The translations under genes and the position numbers were made by a program. The notes beneath the pieces were generated by a model. That model made no database searches and was not told the origin of the DNA. It worked only from the letters and a program-made list of their open reading frames with translations. This document shows positions 58,161 through 64,000 of a DNA stretch of 64,000 nt, piece by piece (position 1 is the stretch's first letter; each line of letters begins with the position of its first letter). Source of the stretch: Bacillota bacterium (GTDB lineage: Bacteria > Bacillota > Clostridia > Christensenellales > SZUA-584); the NCBI GenBank assembly GCA_023415795.1, contig JAEZJG010000024.1:1-64000 (forward strand). The letters are read 5' to 3'.

Positions 58161-60365
58161 ATGCAGCAGACAGAACACGACGATGTTGTTTCACGATTGC
58201 TGGAATCTGATATATCCACCGAAAGCGATTCGACAGAGCTTAAGTTTGCCGACCTCTTTGATCTGGCCGAAATTCAGGAGATACAGGATGCATTTTCTAA
58301 GGCGACCGGTGTTGCGTCTATCATCACACAAATAGACGGCACGCCCATCACGCGTCCAAGCCGGTTTTGCACCTTCTGCAACGAAATAGTCAGGAAGACG
58401 CCAAAGGGGCTGGAAAACTGCATGTATTCCGATTCCATATTGGGAAGCCCCAAAAAGGACGGTCCGCGCATGCAAAGATGCCTGAGTGGCGGGCTGATGG
58501 ACGGCGGCGCCAGCATCATGGTGGGCGAAACACACATTGCCAGCTGGCTCATCGGTCAGGTGCTGGAGCACGAGCCGGATATCGAGATGATATTAGCCTA
58601 TGTGGATGAAATCGGCGCAGATCGGGAGCAGGCGAGATTGGCGCTGAACCAAGTGGCGCGCTTAACGAACGATCAGTTCAAGGCGGTTTGCGACTTCCTT
58701 TTCATCATGGCTCGGCAGCTGTCCGAGCTGGCCATGAAGAATTTAGTGCAAGCGCGCGAGATCGCCAAACGCAGAAGATATGAGCTGGAAATCAAGCAAA
58801 TCAACGAGAATCTGGAGAGAATCGTTCAGCAGAGAACCGCGGAGCTCAGTGAAATGAACGCGCATCTGGAGGAAAAGATATCGCAGAGAACGGATTGGCT
58901 TTCAGATATTAACGCCGTTTTGGAGAACGAGATTAAGGCGAGAATTGAGGTCGAGAAATCTCTGAGAGCCAGCGAACGCGTGTTGTACGAATCGCAAAAG
59001 GTGGCTCATATCGGCAGCTATGTGATGGACTATGCGAAGGGCATATGGAAAAGCTCCCCCGAACTGGGCCGTATCTTTGGCGTAGACAGCGAATCGCTGC
59101 GTTCTCTGAACGATTGGTTGCGCATCGTGAAGCCAGAGTTCCGAAAGCGCGTGCACAATCTGTTCTACAAGGAGCAAGGCAATCAAAATCGGTATGAGCT
59201 GGAATATATGATTGTCCGGCAGAGCGATGGTATGGAGCGGTGGGTGCATCATATCTGCGAGTATAATCGCGATAAGGATATTGAACAGACGCAAATCATC
59301 GGAACAGTGCAGGATATCACAGAATACAAGAAAACTGAAAACAGAATACTTCATTTAAGCTATCACGATAACCTAACCAACCTCCATAACAGACGCTATT
59401 ATGAAGAGGCTATTAAACGGCTGGATATTGAAAAGAATCTGCCGATCACCATTGTTATGGGAGACGTGAATGGGCTCAAGATGATCAATGACGCATTTGG
59501 ACACGCGCTGGGTGACGAGCTGCTCAAAAAAGCTTCACACGTGATCCAAAGCATATGCCACCAGTGTGCGTCCATAGCGCGCTGGGGCGGTGACGAGTTT
59601 GTGATACTGTTGCCCAAGACGACATCTGACGAAGCGGAACAAATTGTGGGGCAGATGAGAAAACGGGCAACCGGAGTGCAGGTCTGCGATATACCGCTCA
59701 GCATATCCTATGGCTGGGCGACCAAGGAGACGCCGGATGTCAATATTATTCAGGTGCTCAAGCGTGCCGAAGACCTAATGTATAAAAACAAGGTGATCGA
59801 AAAGAAGGGAATGCGCGGCAATACGATCACCACCATACTCAACGCTCTGCATGAGAAAAGCCCCCGTGAGGAGCTGCACTCAACCCGTGTCAGCAAGCTT
59901 TGCCGCAGCATCGGTCATGCTATGCAGTTCTCGGAATCAAGCATCGGTATGCTGCAAACGGCGGGTATGCTGCATGACATCGGAAAAATCGCCATCCACG
60001 AGGGTATTCTCAACAAGCCGGACAGGCTTAGCGCGCGCGAATGGGACCAGATGAGGCGGCATCCGGACATCGGCTACCGTATACTCGGTTCGTCGCATGA
60101 CATGATCGAGCTTGCCGAATGCATACTGGCCCACCACGAGCGCTGGGATGGCATGGGTTATCCCAAGGGGCTCAAGGGTGCAGAGATACCCATCGAAGCC
60201 AGAATTATTGCAATAGCCGATACGTTTGACGCAATGACAAGCAATCGCCCATATCAACAGGCACTGAGCCGCGAGGTGGCACTGGCGGAGATTTTGCGAT
60301 GCTCCGGCACGCAATTCGACCCGGATCTCGTGCGAGTGTTCGTGGATAAGGTGACCGTAGAGTGA
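58161..60365 (+). CDS. PocR-PAS-GGDEF-HD-GYP cyclic-di-GMP signalling protein
   Basis: The 734-residue protein has a PocR-type sensor (about 20-200, with Cys-rich CTFCNEIVRKTPKGLENC), a coiled coil (about 205-285), a PAS domain (about 290-405), a GGDEF domain (RWGGDEFVILL intact) and a C-terminal HD-GYP domain (MLHDIGKIAIHEG, HHERWDGMGYPKGLKG). Both synthesis and breakdown sites for c-di-GMP look intact. No membrane helix is seen, so it is cytosolic. ATG at 58161 has GAGGG five bases upstream. PocR domains in relatives bind small organic ligands such as propanediol. Confidence 0.92.
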   Translation: MQQTEHDDVVSRLLESDISTESDSTELKFADLFDLAEIQEIQDAFSKATGVASIITQIDGTPITRPSRFCTFCNEIVRKTPKGLENCMYSDSILGSPKKDGPRMQRCLSGGLMDGGASIMVGETHIASWLIGQVLEHEPDIEMILAYVDEIGADREQARLALNQVARLTNDQFKAVCDFLFIMARQLSELAMKNLVQAREIAKRRRYELEIKQINENLERIVQQRTAELSEMNAHLEEKISQRTDWLSDINAVLENEIKARIEVEKSLRASERVLYESQKVAHIGSYVMDYAKGIWKSSPELGRIFGVDSESLRSLNDWLRIVKPEFRKRVHNLFYKEQGNQNRYELEYMIVRQSDGMERWVHHICEYNRDKDIEQTQIIGTVQDITEYKKTENRILHLSYHDNLTNLHNRRYYEEAIKRLDIEKNLPITIVMGDVNGLKMINDAFGHALGDELLKKASHVIQSICHQCASIARWGGDEFVILLPKTTSDEAEQIVGQMRKRATGVQVCDIPLSISYGWATKETPDVNIIQVLKRAEDLMYKNKVIEKKGMRGNTITTILNALHEKSPREELHSTRVSKLCRSIGHAMQFSESSIGMLQTAGMLHDIGKIAIHEGILNKPDRLSAREWDQMRRHPDIGYRILGSSHDMIELAECILAHHERWDGMGYPKGLKGAEIPIEARIIAIADTFDAMTSNRPYQQALSREVALAEILRCSGTQFDPDLVRVFVDKVTVE

Positions 60366-61037
60366 TAGTCTATGGTGTTGGCAGGTTTGGCATATCGGCA
60401 GAGATAATTCCGGTCTGTTATAGTAATATCAAGCGTGATATAAGGCCAATAGATTAGCATATTGTTTAATCACAAACATTACAAAATGAACATTTAATAA
60501 TTATTTAGTTTTTTTAACTGATTTAGTTGCTATTTTATTAAATAAAACACCATTAATTAAATTTCTATAATAATCCTGCAAGTGAGGTGATGGTGATAAA
60601 AATCAATTAGTACCACACGAGCAGGTTATAAAAATGATCACTGGGGAGATTGCGGCCAAAGTACAAGCGGATGTTATTGTTGAAGACATGAACGGCCCAC
60701 AACCTTTGAGGCAGATAACATACTGGCTAAGAGGGTATAACGGTGGTGCCAGACATTCTTGCCAACGCTAGCGGCGCTATCGTTTCCTATTTCTAATGGA
60801 CTCAGAATATTAATCGCTAATGTGGGACGAGGAGGAAATTTACCGGGCTTTGGAGAAGATTATAATACGGGCATTTAACTACGTTTGGGATTGCTCTGCG
60901 GTGCAGTCGGTGCCTCTGAGAAATGGGGCGTACATTGTTGCGATAGACCGACTGGTTCGGCCAAGGAATATTCGGGCGCAAATGCTGTAATTATTCGGAA
61001 GACTATCTTTCGAGGTATATGAAGGAGATTTTGTGAA
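60366..61037. other. 672-base gap with two short degenerate-looking frames
   Basis: The left part is AT-rich without structure. Two short open frames look protein-like. At 60634-60771 a frame begins MITGEIAAKVQADVIVEDMN. At 60820-60990 a frame begins MWDEEEIYRALEKIIIRAFN and ends IRAQML. Neither has a clear ribosome site or known family. They may be remnants of decayed genes. Confidence 0.35.
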
Positions 61038-62039
61038 GTGAGAGACGGTATTGCGATTGCGGGTAACTTGACTGTGGATTTTGTTAAGGAGATAGACATA
61101 TTTCCGACCGAAGGCATGCTCAGCAACATTGGCAATGTGACAATGGGTGTGGGCGGCTGCGTGGCCAATACGTCTATCGACATTGCGAAGATAGATGGTT
61201 CGCTTTGTGTAGAGGCGCTGGGCATGGTGGGCGACGATGCGAATGGGCGCTATGTGACCGGAGAGTTGAAAAAGTTAGGAATCAGCACGGCGGGCATTAA
61301 GGTGAATACGGACACCGTAACCTCCTTTACGGATGTGATGACAGTATCTGATGGTAAGGCGCGCACCTTTTTTCACGCACGCGGCGCTAACGCGGTGTTT
61401 GGCTTTGAGGATATTGACTTTGACAGTCTGAAGAGCCGATTCTTCCATATTGGCTATGCGCTGCTGCTGGACGGCTTTGATGCGCCTGATGCCGAGTATG
61501 GAACGGTGATGGCAAAAACGCTGGCGCGGGCGAAGCAAAAAGGACTTGTCACCTCTATGGATGTGGTCAGCGAAAACAGCGATCGGTTCTCAGCCATAGT
61601 CACACCCAGTTTGAAGTATTGCGATAACCTGATCATCAACGAAGTGGAAGCCTCCATGATAGTGCGCACTCCTGTGCGGCGTGACGGCGTGTTGGATAAA
61701 GCCGCGCTGAAGGATGTGTGCAGCGCTTTGATGGCAGCAGGTGTGGGCGAGAGGGTGGTTATACACGCGCCCGAGGCGGCTTGTGCAATGGATAAACGCG
61801 GCAGCTTTGTCTGTGTACCGTCGCTGAAGCTGCCCGATGGATATGTGAAAGGAACTGTGGGTGCAGGCGATGCATTTTGTGCGGGCGTGTTGTATTCACT
61901 GTATCGGGAATATCCCATTGAGGAGGCTCTGCTGTTTGGGGCGGGTGCCGCAGCTTGCAGCCTTTCGGAGCTGAACTCGGTGGATGGCATGAGGGACTAC
62001 GCCTATATACGCGGGCTTATAGAAAAGTACCGCGTCTGA
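61038..62039 (+). CDS. PfkB-family carbohydrate kinase
   Basis: The 333-residue kinase has N-terminal GNLTVDFVKEID and GVGGCVANTSIDIAKI, and the C-terminal signature GTVGAGDAFCAGVLYSLY with the catalytic Asp. The sugar or nucleoside substrate is not evident. GTG at 61038 follows AAGGAG by ten bases. It is alone, and the decayed LacI-type regulator beyond it suggests a former sugar-use locus. Confidence 0.9.
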   Translation: MRDGIAIAGNLTVDFVKEIDIFPTEGMLSNIGNVTMGVGGCVANTSIDIAKIDGSLCVEALGMVGDDANGRYVTGELKKLGISTAGIKVNTDTVTSFTDVMTVSDGKARTFFHARGANAVFGFEDIDFDSLKSRFFHIGYALLLDGFDAPDAEYGTVMAKTLARAKQKGLVTSMDVVSENSDRFSAIVTPSLKYCDNLIINEVEASMIVRTPVRRDGVLDKAALKDVCSALMAAGVGERVVIHAPEAACAMDKRGSFVCVPSLKLPDGYVKGTVGAGDAFCAGVLYSLYREYPIEEALLFGAGAAACSLSELNSVDGMRDYAYIRGLIEKYRV

Positions 62040-62308
62040 TACTGGCTTACAAAACAGAGTTTGCTGTCTCGAACATCAAAACATTCATTATCCAGAACTC
62101 TTGCTGGCAGCTATGAGGGTGTCGTATTTATGAGATAAGCTATGCCCGGGGTGCGTGACTGCAAATAAAGGGAAGCATCAGACACTATGGTGGCATAGAA
62201 GGGTAAGACACCCTCTCAAGGGTTCTTCCAAACGGTAAAATCTTAAATTGTGCACGCCCGGTGATGCTGGAAGACGATAGCACAATGCTTTCGTGCTTTC
62301 CACCTTTA

Positions 62309-62560
62309 TCATTTATCGATCCGCTCCAATGCCTATTCGCCCATGGAGACCTCGTCTATGGACAGTGATGAAGGAGCGGGCTATGTGTATTTGAGCAGTT
62401 GGATATCGTCCATGCCAGAAGAAAATATCGTCGAGGATGGAGCAGCCTCTGTCTTTGGCTCATAGCATTGAGATGTAGATAAAGACGTCACTGGAACAGA
62501 ATACGGCTGTGGGCATCTCGCCGTTTAATATGCGCTCCATGCAGAGGTAAGAGGCTGATT
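62309..62560 (-). pseudogene. LacI-family regulator pseudogene (C-terminal fragment)
   Basis: Read leftward, one frame gives SYLCMERILNGEMPTAVFCS then SDVFIYISML-stop-AKDRGCSILDDI. After a frameshift comes GMDDIQLLKYT-stop-PAPSSLSIDEVSMGE-stop-ALERIDK. This is the typical C-terminal part of a LacI regulator (TAVFCSSD, DDI..G.DDI). At least three in-frame stops and one frameshift are present, and the N-terminal half is gone. The rest of the gap 62040-62591 holds no other recognisable gene. Confidence 0.75.
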
Positions 62561-62591
62561 ATTTGGATTAGCGCGTACTATACTTGTTCAG

Positions 62592-63125
62592 TTAACTCTC
62601 AAGTGTACGGACATAATTGATTAACGGTGTTATCTGGTTTCGATCCGAACAGTCATAAGAATACTGAATCGCATCTGCGGCGCCTCGCTCAACATCAGAT
62701 TTGGTCCTTTTCATTTTCAAGAAAGCTTTTAGCATACCCATCATTAGCTTGTCAGAACCATGCATCCTAGAATAGTTCATGCCGCTTTGAAAATAGAAGA
62801 ATGCTATGTCCATATCAGGGGGTATGTTAACTTTTCTGAATCTTTCAATCTCTTCAGGAATAGCGGGAGTTGCTCCGGTTGCAAAAACGATGAGTTTCGC
62901 GTTGTTCATGGAAGATAGATTATTCTTGAAAAATCGCATTCCATTGATTGAGCCTGCATGTATGCCGCCGCCAAATATAACTATACTATATTGATTCAGC
63001 TGAGAGCACTTGATTTTCTCTAAGCTTACAACGTCACAGTGCAATTCTTCAGCAATCCAATGCGCGTATGTTTCAGTAAAACCGGTATTGGATTTATAGA
63101 TTACGATTCTATTTACATTGGTCAT
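62592..63125 (-). CDS. Flavodoxin-domain protein
   Basis: The 177-residue protein has the flavodoxin FMN loop at its start (IVIYKSNTGFTETYAHWIAE) and a second loop VIFGGGIHAGSINGM, resembling the HemG-type protoporphyrinogen oxidase/flavodoxin group. The C-terminal half (MMGMLKAFLKMKRTKSDVER) is less usual. AGGAGA precedes the ATG by seven bases. It is AT-richer than neighbouring genes, which may point to acquisition by transfer. Confidence 0.85.
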   Translation of the reverse strand: MTNVNRIVIYKSNTGFTETYAHWIAEELHCDVVSLEKIKCSQLNQYSIVIFGGGIHAGSINGMRFFKNNLSSMNNAKLIVFATGATPAIPEEIERFRKVNIPPDMDIAFFYFQSGMNYSRMHGSDKLMMGMLKAFLKMKRTKSDVERGAADAIQYSYDCSDRNQITPLINYVRTLES

Positions 63126-63447
63126 TCAAACTTCTCCTAGATTCAAAAACGATGGTTAAACCTATGTGATTGGCATCGCATCATAGTCATAACGGTAATT
63201 ATTCGACAAATCAGAAAAACACCCTTTTTAACAGGCATATTTCATAATAGATTTAGTTTTTATGGGACGGCGCGTTCAGTCTGCGACTATCCCCGCATGA
63301 TGTGCAAAAATGTAGAACGCCCAAATGTACGACGTGCACGGCGCAAGCTATAACAGCTCGCGAAAAATTATAATTGTCCAAAAACATTACGATTAAGTTT
63401 CAACCGTTACATTTTCACTAAAAAATGCATAAGAATTGCGGAATCGT
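63126..63447. other. Intergenic region without a recognisable gene
   Basis: About 320 bases between the flavodoxin gene and the ireB promoter. I see no gene, strong hairpin or repeat. A few homopolymer A/T tracts are present. Confidence 0.5.
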
Positions 63448-63476
63448 TTGAACTCCACCGATAAGTAATATATAAT
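63448..63476 (+). promoter_or_regulatory. Promoter of ireB
   Basis: TTGAAC (63448-63453) and TATAAT (63471-63476) are 17 bases apart, 30 bases before the ireB start. Confidence 0.8.
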
Positions 63477-63505
63477 GAAGTCAGTAAATCAGGGGGTAAA
63501 GACAA

Positions 63506-63775
63506 GTGACCAGGTTTGATGAGACGATGAAATTCTCTCTGGCGAAAGAGCTGAGCAATCCGGCGCGGGAAGTGATCTGGCTGGTTTGCGACGCGATGAA
63601 AGACAAGGGTTATGACCCGGTCAATCAGCTGGTGGGCTATATCATCTCCGGTGATCCCACTTACATCACAAACTACAAGAACGCTCGCTCGCTCATCAAA
63701 AGGGTGGAGCGCGACGAGCTGCTTGAGGAGTTTGTGAAGGTGTATATCGACAACCTGTCCAAGTCCGGCGAGTAA
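63506..63775 (+). CDS. ireB: IreB-family regulatory phosphoprotein
   Basis: The 89-residue protein matches IreB (UPF0297/YrzL), with MTRFDETMKFSLAKE, GYDPVNQLVGYIISGDPTYI and a C-terminal helix. In enterococci it is a substrate of the PASTA kinase IreK. GTG start with AGGGGG nine bases upstream. It is usually followed by ruvX, as here. Confidence 0.94.
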   Translation: MTRFDETMKFSLAKELSNPAREVIWLVCDAMKDKGYDPVNQLVGYIISGDPTYITNYKNARSLIKRVERDELLEEFVKVYIDNLSKSGE

Positions 63776-63833
63776 CGTATCGGCGTTATTTTTCAGACTG
63801 CGCTGGTTTATTGCGCCCATAGCATGGTATAAT

Positions 63834-63861
63834 AAAGCCGCCAAATGAGCGGCTTTTTTGA
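63834..63861 (+). terminator. Hairpin between ireB and ruvX
   Basis: AAGCCGC-CAAAT-GCGGCTT-like stem (AAGCCGCCAAATGAGCGGCTT) ... the arms AAGCCGC and GCGGCTT pair around a short loop and are followed by TTTTGATGG. It may end or attenuate the ireB transcript before ruvX. Confidence 0.75.
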
Positions 63862-63908
63862 TGGAATCACACGCCGCCGCATAAATATATGGCTGATAAG
63901 GACGACGA

Positions 63909-64000
63909 ATGAAGAAGATAATGGGTATCGATATCGGCGAGAAGCGCATTGGCATCGCCATCTCTGACAGCTTGGGATATACGGCGCAGGGGGTGGAGAC
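63909..64000 (+). CDS. ruvX: Holliday junction resolvase RuvX/YqgF, 5' end (partial)
   Basis: The first 30 residues, MKKIMGIDIGEKRIGIAISD and on, carry the RNase H-like first strand with catalytic Asp typical of YqgF/RuvX. The frame runs off the right edge. AAGGA lies just upstream. The ireB-ruvX order is standard in Firmicutes. Confidence 0.9.
   Translation, partial: MKKIMGIDIGEKRIGIAISDSLGYTAQGVE

Overview
The window looks like a chromosomal segment of a moderately GC-rich, obligately anaerobic Firmicute (Clostridia-like). The reasons are Shine-Dalgarno starts with frequent GTG/TTG codons, a redox repressor Rex, a T-box leader, electron-bifurcating flavoenzymes, an ireB-ruvX pair at the right edge, and a PerR/KatG peroxide defence. 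No rRNA, tRNA, CRISPR array, insertion sequence or prophage was seen. I cannot name the genus.

Region 1 (about 0.2-26 kb) is a metabolic island built as a divergon. Leftward from 14.7 kb runs a 12-gene operon: a Cat1-type CoA-transferase, a malate/lactate dehydrogenase, class II fumarase, HdrB, HdrC, HdrA, MvhD/FlxD, two 4Fe-4S subunits (FlxC, FlxB), a flavin/NAD subunit (FlxA), and a fumarate reductase pair (FrdB, FrdA). Beyond its terminator lie rex and a LysR regulator. Rightward from 15 kb run succinate semialdehyde dehydrogenase, two CitB/DcuR-type regulators with degenerate receivers, 4-hydroxybutyryl-CoA dehydratase, a NifU-like protein, a small Cys-rich protein, 4-hydroxybutyrate CoA-transferase, 4-hydroxybutyrate dehydrogenase, butyryl-CoA dehydrogenase and EtfBA. 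Together they encode oxaloacetate -> malate -> fumarate -> succinate -> succinyl-CoA -> succinate semialdehyde -> 4-hydroxybutyrate -> crotonyl-CoA -> butyryl-CoA, with two candidate flavin-based bifurcation steps (fumarate and crotonyl-CoA). One good Rex box lies in the divergent promoter and two more, in tandem, lie before the regulator/dehydratase genes, so the NADH/NAD+ ratio probably controls the whole route.

Region 2 (26-34 kb) holds an orphan LacI regulator with palindromic operators, an HD-domain protein, a coupled tetR operon of small proteins, and a perR-katG operon. Region 3 (34-43 kb) has an ABC exporter with a PASTA-repeat membrane protein, a DUF1883-TIR protein, a DUF1540 peptide, a PadR/DUF2812 pair with three tandem operators, an AraC regulator and gpsA. 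Region 4 (43.5-51.3 kb) has mostly leftward housekeeping and transport genes: a MraY/WecA-type transferase, AraD, a PanE-like reductase, a Na/Pi symporter, split TauE halves and an AEC carrier.

Region 5 (51.4-64 kb) begins with a T-box leader before an acyl-CoA synthetase, then gnd-zwf-cyclase-hypothetical, a PocR-PAS-GGDEF-HD-GYP protein, a PfkB kinase beside a decayed LacI gene, a flavodoxin, ireB and the start of ruvX. A dispersed triple-hairpin repeat of about 90 bp occurs at least three times, with one more diverged copy.
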